Shown here in pieces: positions 45,640 through 57,000 of a stretch of DNA of 64,000 bases. Under the pieces are notes generated by a model. That model did not search any database. It was not told the DNA's origin and worked only from the letters and a program-made list of their open reading frames with translations. Numbering within the stretch: the first letter of the stretch is position 1; every line of letters begins with the position of its first letter. Made by a program: the position numbers and the translations under genes. This stretch comes from Phaseolus vulgaris (lineage: Eukaryota; Streptophyta; Magnoliopsida; Fabales; Fabaceae): the NCBI RefSeq assembly GCF_000499845.2, contig NW_027174114.1:62001-126000 (forward strand), written 5' to 3'.

Positions 45640-46290
45640 CAGTAAGAAACGAACCCACAATCTGGATGTTTAGACACCTCAAGGAAGGAGGCGGGGGGCG
45701 CCTTCTTCGAGCGTGGGCATCAAGGGCGAGAGAGAAGCTAAATCAGTGGAGAACCGGGCGCTTTGGTGTGTGTACACCCCAATCGAGAGAGGCGGTATCC
45801 TTAGGGACGCCCCCTCCTAGGGCGTGAGCACCAAGTGCCTCGGTCATCTTGGCGTTTAGACACCTCGAGGAAAGCGGCGAGGGAAGCTTCCTCTGAGCGT
45901 GGGCACCAAGTACGCTGATCGCCTCGATGTTTAGACACACTAAGGACGAGTGACGTTGCTTTGGCACACCTCTCCTCGGGCGTGGGCATCAAGCGCAAAT
46001 AGTAAAGTTTGATTGGTGGTGAATTGGTTGCCTTGGTGTTTAGACACCCCGAGGGAGGGCAGGGGCGCCCTCTGGGCCACCTCCACCCCGGGCTTGGGCA
46101 CCAAGTACACCGGTCGACTTGGTGTTTAGACACCTCAAGGAGAATGACGGTTCCCTAAGGGACGCCTCCTCCCCGGGCGTGGGCACCAAGCCTACCAATT
46201 GACCTGGTGTTTAGACACCTTGAGAGAGAGCGGCAGGTGGAGCCTCCTTGAGCGTGGACACCAAGCATAAACAGTAGGCTTTGACCAAGA
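45640..46290. repeat. Degenerate tandem array of element D, about 75-110-bp units, about 7 copies
   Basis: The motif TGTTTAGACACC recurs at about 45667, 45852, 45928, 46037, 46123 and 46208, with a diverged unit near 45762. Each is followed by 'cgtgggcaccaag' 40-60 bases later. It lies between the pol end and the antisense gene, as in A and B. Bases 46291-46616 show nothing further. Confidence 0.85.
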
Positions 46291-46616
46291 TAAGTTCTCC
46301 TTCGCCTTTGAGCGATGGTGAGGCCAGTAACGCCCTTGAGGCTGAATGCCTCGAGTCCGCGGAGTACGAAGTAAGTGCCGAGAGAATGAGCTCCCGTGCT
46401 CAAGTAAGGAAGAAAGTTAAGGACAATTGAAAGTCCGTGCACACTTGTCTCGTTACAAATTGTTTTGACGGCGGAGTTAAAAAGAAACGACAAGGTGTGC
46501 TACCTATAGTCGAGAAGGCAAGTAGAAAGGCAATCATAAATGAGCAAAACAGTTAAGTTAAAGTGCAAGATTCATCCACAAAAGGGTCTTAAGAATACAA
46601 ATTTTGAGAACAAGAA

Positions 46617-47084
46617 TTAAGTGGTATTTTGGGGAAGGATCCTCGACATGATCTGTCCTTCAACGACATGGTTGGTTGTAGCAAAGTTCAAAGTGTCCAT
46701 CTCAGGGTGTTCACAAACAACCTGACACAGAGCATCTTCGAACCCCGCGGTATAGGCGTCAGCAGCATCGTCGAGGAGTTTTGTCTCGACCTTTTTGAAG
46801 TCCTCAGCCTGGGCAGCCATCTCCTTCTCAGCTTTCGCAAGGGCTTCAGTTTTCCCTGCAAGCTCCTCTTTGCTCTTCTCAAGGAGTTTGGCCTGTTCAG
46901 CAAGTTCAGCTTTAAGCTTCTCAAGGGCTTCATTCTTCCCAGCCAGATCAGCTTCGACTTTACCCAGGAGCACCTCTTGGGTAACAGAGCGCGCCTCCAG
47001 GTTGGTCATTTTGACTTCGTTGGCAGCAGCAGCATCTTTAAGCGTCGCTATTTCAACACGCAGAGGCACCACTTTGGCCAGAAG
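46617..47084 (-). pseudogene. Element D: aORF, C-terminal coiled-coil part
   Basis: About 155 codons read leftwards from the TSD of element E. They start LLAKVVPLRVEIATLKD and form a long coiled coil of Leu/Ala/Lys/Glu heptads (AELAEQAKLLEKSKEELAGK), then CEHPEMDTLNF and a VVEGQI tail, ending at TAA/stop 46617. The upstream part of this protein lies at 60700-60878, beyond element E. Its sequence before 47085 belongs to E's LTR and is not part of the gene. Confidence 0.82.
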
Positions 47085-47089
47085 AGTGG

Positions 47090-48310
47090 TGTTCCGTCCG
47101 GTTGACCGGGACGTCTTCGTGCGCGACCTCAATCGTCAGCTAGGGACTCCTTCCCACTGGTTGCCTGTGGATTCCTGCAAAAAAGAGGACAAAGAGGCGC
47201 CCTAGCGGCCGTGTGCACTCCGACGCTCAAGTCAGCCAGCAAGAAACACCAAAAACTGTCCACCTACGTGTCTGAGCACCGCGTATGGCACTCTGAAGGT
47301 GGTAAAAGAACTGTGTATATGTGTGTGTTGTCTCTTTCAGGCAAAAATATTCCCCAGTCACTTGTACGTAACCTTGAAGCGCCAACAAGCAACTAGAGAG
47401 TTCTCTGATAAATTTGCCGAAAGTTCCAACCCTGTTTCCAACATTCTCAGCGCTATTTAAACTGCCCAAGCATTTAAAGCGCCTTAAAGCGCTTTTAATC
47501 ACAAACGTAACCGCTCATTAAAGCGTTTAATTAGAAAACGTAGCGCATTTAAGACGTTGAAACGCTTGGGAGCCATTATAGTACCTGAATGCTCAAAAGG
47601 GAAACTGTATTGAATGACTTTTAATTACCTGGCACCTGACTGAAGGGTGTTTCCATTCTGGCATGGCTGTTGTACACGTGGAGGGCCTCACGACGCCGTG
47701 ACCCCATCTGGGGGCGTTTCTGCCCATCTGGGGACGTTTCTACGTGTGAGTCCTCCTGCTTGGGAGTGCTACTGCGCTAGGGGTGGCTTTTTGGGTGCCA
47801 ACTCATGCCCCCAAGTATCTAGCCACTTACTTTGAGAGCGTATCTGCCTTCCTCTCACACCCTGCACCCGGTTACCCTGGGCGTGACCTTCCTCTTGGGT
47901 CGTATCTGTCCCGAAGGCGTCTCTGGGGCGGCAGGGGTACTTCACGAGTCAGGCTGCCCTTCACTGGTACTATCACTATGGCCTTGAAGCCACCTTTTCC
48001 TTCTCTTTATCACTTTCCCGAGATATCGGGACCTGAGGCTTTCCCACGACATCGCTCCCTCCATGGTCTTTCCTACCCATGGGTATCGGGGAACCACACC
48101 GTGATTGCCTTGCTTTTACACTGTTTGATCTGGCGACGCCCTGGTTGGGCGACGCCTCCACCCAGGCGACGCCTTGCCTTGGCGACGCCTTGTCTTGGCG
48201 ACGCTTCCTCTTGGCGTCTCTACACCTGGGCGACGCCTTGAGTTGACTTTGACTTTCCAGTCGTTGACTTTGACCTTGACTTAGTCAACGCCCTGATACG
48301 GGACGGTACA
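47090..48310 (-). repeat. Element E 3' LTR (1221 bp)
   Basis: It adjoins the polypurine tract (minus strand AGACTGGGGGGCTTG, 48325-48311). It carries a 20-odd-bp duplication (CCCATCTGGGG) that the other LTR lacks, and clustered GGCGACGCC motifs at 48130-48240. Confidence 0.96.
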
Positions 48311-48325
48311 CAAGCCCCCCAGTCT

Positions 48326-49043
48326 TAAGCCGAAGACTTGTCTTCAGCGCAAAGACTAAAGCCTTGCCCCCGCCATCCACGTGCCTTCCTGATGACGTGT
48401 GATTCTCTGCTGACTCAGCAATTTTTCGAATTACTGACGTGACACTTTCTGAACCACAGAGGTATTCTTACTGGCTGATTGGACATCCCTGAAATGGGAA
48501 AAATAATGTCTTTTGAAGTTGCGCTTAGTCGCGTGCCACGTGGTTCATCGTGCGGTCATCTTCAAGAACCTCTTGCGCTCCCCTTGAGCGCTTAATCTTG
48601 CAACACGTGGCATCATCACACGGTTATCATTTGATGTCCCTCGCGCTTCTCGTAACGTTCAAGTTACCCAAACCCCGCGCTTGCCACTACTATTACATCC
48701 ACTTTCTCTGAATCCCTTCTCACTGTTCATCTTCTCTGAATCTCTTCTCTCGCGACCCCTGCTCATTCGTGCTTCCGCTCTCCACACCCTTCAGCCCCAA
48801 AGGTATGGTTTTCCCCCTCTTTGATGATTCTCTTCACTATATGAGCTGCCTGGGACTGTCCATATTACTGCATTTCTTTGGATATCGTTTGTGCGCCTCT
48901 TCGTTCCTCTTCGTTCCTCTCGTTCCCCTTTTCTGTCATGTGGGTAGGGTTTTCCTAGGGTTCTTCCATTTTTCCCTTTTCTTCTCCCCATCCCCTTTTC
49001 TCTGAACCCTTTCTTTCTCTTTTGATCTTCAGCATTGGCATTG
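48326..49043. other. Element E: region upstream of aORF1
   Basis: No coding sequence seen. Should contain the antisense promoter. CTTCAG just before the ATG could be an acceptor of a leader intron. Confidence 0.5.
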
Positions 49044-51202
49044 ATGGCGAAAACTAAGACCACCGCGCCTCCCCCGCTCCCTAAGTCTTATTATAAGGGC
49101 GAATACGACTGGGCCCCCGACGAACTTCTGGACGAATGTTCCCTCCTGAACTCTGTTGAGGACGTGGAGGCTCACCGGGGGGACCCTGCTCTCTATAACT
49201 TCAATGCTTTCCACAAAAATCACGACTCCCAAGTCCTCGTAAGCCGGGTGCGACCTGGGATGCCCGTTTGTGCGGACTCACGGGATACTGGGGGATGCCC
49301 TTTCTTCTTCCTCTATCAAATGGTGCTCAAGAGGGTGGGCCTGCGTCTGCCCGTCACTTCTTTCGAAAAAGAGCTACTAACAGAAATAAACACTGCTCCC
49401 GCCCAACTCCACCCCAACAGTTGGGCTTTCGTGAGGGGGTTCCAAATTCTCTGCGGCTATCTAGGCGTTCCCTCCTCTGTGGACGTTTTTCTTCACTTCT
49501 TCGAGGTAAAGAAGCAGGGGAAGAGCCTTTGGATGAGCTTTTCTGGCATCGCCGGGCGCATCATCCTTACGCTCTTCCAGAATTCGTTCAAAGGATGGAA
49601 GGGGAAATTCTTCAAGGTACGCGCGACCAAGCGCGATCCTACCATCCTAGAGGGCTTTCCCCTGTACTGGACAGATAAACCCATAACCATGAAGCCCTTG
49701 GCTTTGGACGAGCTTGCCCCGCCTGACCGGGATGTGTGCAAAGCCTTGGCGGGACTGGGAATAGTCTTCGATACCGCCATACTCATCGCGAACGAATTCA
49801 ATGCCCACAGGCTTTCTACCTACTTCGGTATCTGCCCTAGATTGTTTATGACGCATTAGTTGTTGTGGTTATCTGCATATGTTTGGTCATAGAATTTTCC
49901 CTCTACTTCCTCTGAACCAAACTTTACCCTACTATTTTTCGCTGTTGCAGGTTCAATGATGACTTCTTCGAGACGGCTGGCTCTTGCCAAATTTTTGAAA
50001 AAGGCAAAATCTACCAAGGAAGGCGGGGACGCCGTAGCCTCCGACGTGCCCACCGTTGCTTCCCTGCCGATCCCTCCACCATCTGCCTCTCCTTCTCCCA
50101 TTGCGGCGGTTCCGTTAGCCATGGCGTCAACCCCTGCCTCAGCGCGTCCTAACAAAGGAAAACGAGTGTTGATTGTAGACTCCGACAGCGAAGGCTCGGG
50201 TTCTGCTCTGGTTCCTCACAAGAGGAGGGCTACGGGTCTCATTGTTTCACCCGCCGCGCCCCCCGGCGATGGGAACTCTCTCCGGGACGATCCTCCCAGT
50301 GCCACCTCACCGCCGCCTCCGCCAGTCCATGAGGAGCGAGAGGAAAGGATTGACTTGGTTCCCCCACCTTCGCCGTTGCCGCATCGTGACGTAGCTGAAG
50401 CGTCGGGCTCCGCCCCTCCCGTATCAGTCCCTGGCTCGACTTCGCGCAAACCCCAGATTCCTCGCTCCATCCATAGGGAGTTGACGCAGGGCTTTACCGA
50501 AGGAATGACGCCGACTGATCCTCAAAAAGGGGGAGGTATGCCTTACTATATGGGGGCCTTCCTGGCGGTGGCCATCAAATGGCGCACTCAGGCTCGAAAT
50601 GCCATCAAAGGGAGGGAGGTTCTTCGCAAGCTGAGGCAAGAGGTGGTGGCGTTGAAGGAGGAGAAGCAGAACTGGGGACTCAAGGAGGAAGCTTCCCAAT
50701 CTCTGCTAAGACTGGCCCAGGAGGGCAGGGAGGGAGCTGAGGCGTACGCGCGAGAACTGGAGCAGGCGCATGCCGCTCAACTGGCCCAGCTCACCTCTTA
50801 TCAAATCCAAAACCTTAGCCTGCAGGAGGCGGCTCTCACATCCGAGTTGCAGCGGAAAAAACTTGATGAGTTGGATGCTGCCTGGGAGCGGAAGTTGGGT
50901 GAAAAAGAAGACGCCTTGAGTGCTAAGGTTGAAGCTTTGAGCCTTCTACAAGCCGAGGCTAATAAGCTCCGGGTGGAGAAGGAATTCCTGGAGAAGCAAT
51001 TGACATCCAAGGATTCCAGGATCACCGAACTAAAAGGGGAGGTCCAAGAGCTGACTGGGAGATGGCGGGGGCGTTTGAGGAGGGTTTCCAAGAGGCTCTG
51101 GCCCAAGCGTCTTGTGAGAACGCGGGCATCAATATTTCGAACTGCGACCCCACTCACCATGTCGTCGACGGGAAGGTCGTGCCCATGAACTTGGAAGACT
51201 GA
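49044..51202 (+). pseudogene. Element E: antisense aORF1, about 678 aa, spliced, PF04195-like domain plus coiled coil, one late frameshift
   Basis: ATG 49044 (MAKTKTTAPPP). Exon 1 is 49044-49827, donor TTCG|GTATCTG. Exon 2 starts 49951, acceptor TTGCAG|GTTCAATG, phase 1. Exon 1 has the family domain: DWAPDELLDE, FEKELLTEINTAPAQLHPNS and SSVDVFLHFFEVKK (about residues 110-155). Exon 2 has basic KFLKKAK, an Asp/Ser stretch (VDSDSEGSGS), Pro-rich sequence, then a long coiled coil (about 50600-51050). The straight frame ends at 51188. A one-base slip near 51060 hides the family tail EEGFQEALAQASCE and VVDGKVVPMNLED, ending 51202. It lies antisense to E's own pol and faces away from the 3' LTR. 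The molecular role is unknown. Confidence 0.82.
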
Positions 51203-52614
51203 GCCGCTGTCTCTCACCCGCCACCTTCAGCTCCACGCTTAACTGCTTTATACTTTACCCTCGTTTTTGATTTTATCTGTTAAAACTTGTAATTCTTTGA
51301 ACCATTCTTACTCTTGTTACTGATTTGGGATGTTCGTATGATTGCCTTTATGTCTTTGCCACATACGATTCTGCTTGTGCGTTCTCATTCTCACTTTTTC
51401 CCTTCACGCGCTTCGGTTATTTTATCTGGGTTCTGCCCATTTCTCTCACTTCGTTGGGCGGTTTTGTATGATCGGGAAAGGTTGCACGTCGACCCTCACG
51501 CCCATGGAGAGGCTCACTTAGTGACGCCGCATCGTCCACGGGATGTCTCTGATACTGAAAGGTCCTTTCTTTGATCCTTAACACTCGGCGCCCACGCCTA
51601 AGGAGAGGCCTGCTACAGCAGCACCGTGTCGTCCCGGGTGTCTAAAACGCTGAGTGCTATGGGGGGGGTTTGTTCCCTCCATGGTCTTTCCTTCCCATAG
51701 GCATCGGGGAACGCCCTGCCAGTGATTCGCTGGCGTTTGGCGATCTCGTCTCCCTCCGCAGTCTTTCCTACCTGTGGGTATCGGGGAGGCAACGCCTGTG
51801 ACTAACATTGCCTTCTGGGATTTCGTCTCCCTCCACAGTCTTTCCTACCTGTGGGTATCGGGGAGGCGATGCCTGTGACTAACTTTGCTTTCTCTGGTCT
51901 CGTCTCCCTCCACAGTCTTTCCTACCTGTGGGTATCGGGGAAGCGACGCCAGCCATTAACTCTGCTTCCTTCACTTTCGTCTCCCTCCACAGTCTTTCCT
52001 ACCTGTGGTTATCGGGGAGGCGACGCCCGTGACATCTCACGCTGGCGTCGCCCTTCACATCCTTCCGGGCGACGCCTCGGGCGTTTCCTTTACTTCGACA
52101 TTAACTTTGATTCTTGCCTTGGTCGATGCCTGATGGCTGCGAAGGACTCAAGGCTTTGTCTGCGCCATCCACGTGGCGCTCCTTGTATAGCCGATGGGAC
52201 GTTCCGTCATTCAACTTGATCCACGTGGCGCTGCTTGTATGGTTGATGGGGCATCTAGTCATTCTATTAAGTTCTGACTCCTGCTGTACTCCTGGCTCAC
52301 TTTCGACGGCGCATCGTACCATTGGATATTCTGCTGATACGACATTTTCTGATTTAAACCAGTGGTGCCAGCGTCATCCTTTCGTCTTCTGCCACGTGTA
52401 TCAATCGTGCGGTGCATCCATTCACGTCGTTTGGCGCTCTAACCGCTTTATTTAACTCTTCAAACTCTGGAACTATCTTCATCATTTTCTCACTCTTCAT
52501 AACCTACTTGCGTTCTTTCTTCTTGCACCCTTTCTTCTCTGTCGAAGGGTTGTTCTAACCTTCGCTCCCCTCGCTCAACTCTTGCATTTCTGGAAATCCT
52601 GATCTTGTTAAAGA
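51203..52614. other. Element E: spacer between the two antisense genes
   Basis: Contains the 77-bp array. 52046-52614 has no gene I can recognise; CTTTATTTAA near 52446 could serve aORF2 as a TATA-like box. Confidence 0.55.
51669..52045. repeat. Tandem array of element E, 77-bp unit, 5 copies
   Basis: Units start at about 51669, 51747, 51824, 51901 and 51978 with CGTCTCCCTCCACAGTCTTT or a variant, then CCTACCTGTGGGTATCGGGG. A related block (CCCTCCATGGTCTTTCC, TACCCATGGGTATCGGGGA) occurs once in each E LTR (about 48056 and 60439). Confidence 0.93.
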
Positions 52615-53606
52615 ATGTCTTCTCACGATGCTTCCTCCAGGGTCCGTCCCAAAGACTTGTACCCTTGGGCCTCGAGTGAACTTCTTGACGAGTATTCATG
52701 CTTGCTCTCAGCCAGGGCCATACGGGAACACAAAGGGGATTCGTGTTCCTATGACCACCGGGCCTTCGCGAGGAGGCATGATGACGACATCGCTGTGCTC
52801 CCTTGCACTCTAGGGGAGCCAGTATGTGGAGACGAACGGGCCAACGGAGGGGTTCCTTTCTTTTACTTTTACCAGGTGGTGTTCAAGACCATCGAAGTGC
52901 GCTTACCCTTCTCCCGGTTCGAGAAGGAACTGCTGACGGAGATCAACGTGGCTCCGGCCCAGTTATACCCCAACAGCTGGGCCTTTGTCAAAGCCTTCGA
53001 CATCCTCTTCGGGTTTCTGGGTTGTGTACCCTCGGTTGACCTCTTTCTCCACTTCTTTGAGGTGAAGAGGCAGAGACACAACCTCTGGGTAACTCTCAGC
53101 AATGTACCCGGAAGAGTTCTCTTCACACCCTTTCAAAGCTCGTTCACGGGGTGGAAAGGCCGGTTCTTCAAGATCTGCTGTACTGATCTTGTTCCCGACG
53201 CTCTGGATGGGTTTCCGTTGTACTGGGTGAGAGAGGAAAAGGTCCTCAAAGCCAAACCCCTCAAGAATCTGGCTCCAAGTGATCAAATAGCTTGCCGGAT
53301 TCTTGCTGTGGCGGGAGGTTTTGACTCTGCTACGGTGATCAGCCTGGAGTTCAACGCTGGGACTCTTGAGAAATACATATGTAAGAACCACTGCTTTAGG
53401 AAACTCGGCCTTTATTGCCTTCTGTACGTGCATGTCTTGCTTCATGGTGTCTCTAACACATCTTCTCCCTTGGTGCAGGTTCGAAGATAACCAAGAAAAG
53501 AGGACACGACTCACTCGAGCTCTGCAGGCTGGGAAAGGGGCTTCGCCTTCCTCCAGTGATAACTCTGATGACCACTGAGGAATGGCTTGTTCGTGTTTTT
53601 GCATGA
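52615..53606 (+). pseudogene. Element E: antisense aORF2, second copy of the PF04195-like gene, short
   Basis: ATG 52615 (MSSHDASSRVRPKDLYPWASSE is too long to be chance; key parts are DLYPWASSELLDEY). Exon 1 is 52615-53380 with FEKELLTEINVAPAQLYPNS and SVDLFLHFFEVKRQ. Donor ACATAT|GTAAG, acceptor GTGCAG|GTTCGAAG at 53478, phase 1 as in aORF1. Direct joining gives a 41-residue tail ending 53606. Slipping one base gives FEDNQEKRTRLTRALQ, ending 53578, which aligns better with A's exon 2 (NDDKRRKLADLL), so a one-base deletion is likely. It has no coiled coil. Exon 1 is fully open and clearly diverged from aORF1, so the duplication is not recent. Confidence 0.75.
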
Positions 53607-54043
53607 TTTGTAGTGTTTGCTCCGTTCGTGCTTGTATTGAACATTGCTTGTAACAACAACTTGTCAATATCATACTTAATTTTTTGCAACGCCACTTTAC
53701 TTTGCATATGCTTCATGCACTGCGCACTTTCCTTTCGTCTCGTTCTTCTAATGCTGCATCCCTTCACTTGGGCGACGCCTTCTCAGGGCAACGCCCTTAT
53801 CTAGGCGGCGCCTTCTTTCTGGGCGACGCCAGGACCTAGGCGACGCCTTCTTACTTGGCGACGCCATGGCCTAGGCGGCGCATCACATAATCTTCAAACA
53901 AGGAAAGATAAAGGCTGAAAACCAAGGCACTTCTTTTTCTCAAACTGGTTTTTTCCTTTTATTAGGGTGACCTCATTAAAAAACCCCCGAAAGGGAAAAA
54001 GAGCGTCCCCTTCAACTAAATTGTTACATACTGCTTACATAAG
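53607..54043. repeat. Element E: GGCGACGCC-rich spacer beside the pol end
   Basis: At 53768-53882 the motif GGCGACGCC or GGCGGCGCC occurs about seven times at 15-25-bp steps. The same motif cluster is in the LTRs (48130-48240, 60510-60625). No gene. Confidence 0.8.
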
Positions 54044-57000
54044 TCAACTGAAATAAAATTTTAAGTTGGCTGCATTCCAACTGCGCGGGATAGGGCCTCC
54101 ATCTAAAGTCTCCAGGTTATACGAACCATTGCCCTTAGCCTCAGTAACCCTGAAGGGCCCGGTCCACTTGGGAGACAGCATATTCTCCAACTCGTATGGG
54201 TGGGCTTTCCTCATCACTAGGTCGCCCACCTGAAACTGTCGCGGCTTTACCTTAGAGCTATATTGCCGCTCTACTCTTCTCTTCATCGCTTCAGCTTTTA
54301 TTCTAGCTTCTTCCCTGGCCTCTTCTAGCAGATCCAGGTTTACCCGCCTCTCCTCATTGGACTCCTCCGCCACGAAGTTTTGAAAACGTGGCGAGCTTTC
54401 ATGTATTTCTACTGGAATCATCGCGTCCGAACCGTACACCAAACTGAAAGGCGTCTCCATAGTAGAGGATTGGGGCGTGGTGTGATATGCCCATACAATC
54501 CTTGGCACCTCTTCCGCCCACGCCCCTTTGGCTTTCTCTAACCTTCTTTTTAACCCCCTCAGCAGAACTCTGTTTGCCGACTCTACTTGTCCATTGGTCT
54601 GGGGGTGTTCAACCGACGCGAACACTTGTTTGATTCCTACTTCAGCACACAGATTTCTCAACTGCTGACTGGCAAACTGGGTCCCATTGTCAGATATCAG
54701 GCGCCTAGGTACGCCAAAGCGACACACAATGTTTCTCCACACGAAATGCTGTACCTTATGCGCAGTGATTTGTGCCACGGGCTCTGCCTCTATCCACTTA
54801 GTGAAGTATTCGATGGCGACGATCAGATACTTCATCTGCCTGATTGCCAGTGGGAAAGGGCCCAGGATGTCAATTCCCCATGTGTGGAAAGGCCATGGGC
54901 TGTATATGGACCGCAACTCTTCAGGCGGCGCCTTGTGCCAGTCGGCGTGCTTTTGGCATTGCTTACACCGCTGGGCGTGCCGTGCGCAATCCTCTTTCAC
55001 TGTTGGCCAGAAGAAACCTGCGCGTATTACCTTGGAGGCTAAGGACCTTCCTCCTACATGGCTTCCGTAGATGCCTTCGTGTAGCTCCGCCATTATCCTG
55101 GTGCACTCATCGCCACTGACGCATGTTAGGATAGGGTGAGTGAAGCCGTGCCTGAACAGCACCCCATCCACCAAAGTATATCTTGCGGCATTTCTTTTAA
55201 CTTTTTTACCCTCTTCAGGGTCCACTGGAAGAGCCCCACCCACCAGGTATCGTTTATAGGGCGTCATCCAGGTGTCTCCCTTGGAAAAAACACAGACCTG
55301 CATCTGCTCTTCCTCAGGCACACCCGCGTATATACTGATGCGGGGCGCCCTCTGCGTATCTTGTGTCAAAGAGGAATGACTCCTCGACCTTCCCCTTGAT
55401 GTATAAATCTGGAGGTCATCCACCCTGTTGTCTTCCACGAATCGATGCGGAGCTTTGAGAGTCTCCTGGATCACTGTCCTCTGTCTACCCCCCTTGCCTG
55501 AGCTGGCCAGCTTTGCGAGCAGGTCAGCTCTGGCATTCTGCTCCCTCGGGACATGTATCAGCTCAAGAGCGTCGAACGCCCCCTTCAACAACTGGACGTA
55601 TCTCAGATACGCCGCCATCTGTGGGTCCTTCGCCTGGAATTCACCCGACACCTGCCCCGTAATCAATTGAGAGTCGCTCTTCACCAGGAGGTTCTGTGCG
55701 CCCATCTCCTTGGCCAAGAGCATTCCTGCTATCAGGGCTTCATATTCCGCCTGATTGTTACTTGCCTTGAAGGCAAAACGCAAGGCCTGCTCGATCAGTA
55801 TGCCGTCGGGTCCTTCCAACACTATTCCCGCACCGCTCCCTTGTTGGTTTGAAGAGCCATCAACCGAGAGCAGCCACTGCGAACTCGCTTCCACCTCTTG
55901 CTCACCTCCGGGCGAAAGTTCTGCTACAAAATCCGCGTACACCTGCCCTTTGATGGATCCTCTAGGCTCGTACTGGATGTCGAATTCTGACAAATCCACT
56001 GCCCAGCGTACCATTCTTCCTGCCACATCGGGTTTTTGCAGCACTTTCTGTATAGGGAGGTTGGTCATCACCACCACCGTAAAACTGTGGAAATAATGAC
56101 GGAGCCTCCTAGCAGAGAACACTACCGCCAGCGCCGCCTTCTCTAGTGCTTGGTACCTCGTCTCAGCCCCCTGTAAGGCCTTGCTTACGAAGTAGATGGG
56201 CTTCTGACTCTGGTCCTGCTCTTGGACCAACACATAACTGATGGCCCGCTCCGTTACAGTAAAATACAACCGGAGGGGCACGCCCGTTACCGGCTTGCAG
56301 AGGACCGGTGGCGTCGCCAGGTACTCCTTCAGCTTAACGAAAGCCGCTTCGCATTCATCAGTCCATGCAAAGCGACTGTTTCTCTTGAGGCACTGGAAGT
56401 ATGGGTGCCCCTTTTCTACGCCGGTGGAAACAAACCTCGAGAGCGCCGCCATCCGCCCTGTCAACTGTTGCACCTCTTTTACCGATGTCGGACTCCGCAT
56501 GGCGATAATAGCCGCACATTTGTCGGGGTTCGCCTCTATCCCCCTCTCGGTGAGCAACAAACCCAAGAACTTACCGGCCTCTACCCCGAAAACACACTTC
56601 TCGGGGTTCAACTTGAGGCGGTACTTGGATATTGTGTTGAACAACTCCTCCAGGTCTGCCATGTGCTGCACTCTATTCTGCGACGCCACCACCATGTCGT
56701 CTACATAAGCGTATACGTTCCTCCCAAGCATTGGCGCCAGGACCTTGTCCATTAGCCTCTGGTACGTGGCGCCCGCATTTTTTAGCCCGAAGGGCATCAC
56801 CTTATAGCAATAGCTGCATGTCTCCGTCATGAATGCAGTCTTGCTCTCGTCTCTTGGGTGCATCTTGATTTGGTTGTACCCTGAAAAGGCGTCTAGGAAA
56901 CTTAACACCTTCCTGCCAGACGCACTGTCTACCAAGGCGTCGATGCTGGGCAACGGATACGAATCCTTTGGGCACGCCTTGTTTAGGTTTGTGAAGTCGA

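Noticed and set aside
47090..48310. E LTRs as two solo LTRs rather than one element
   Set aside because: Matching AGTGG duplications stand only at the outer edges, and a primer site and polypurine tract adjoin the inner edges, so they bound one element.
48769..49005. Hydrophobic 78-codon frame before aORF1 of E as a membrane protein
   Set aside because: Pyrimidine-rich upstream sequence gives many Phe/Leu/Ser codons by composition; no relative is seen in A, B or D.
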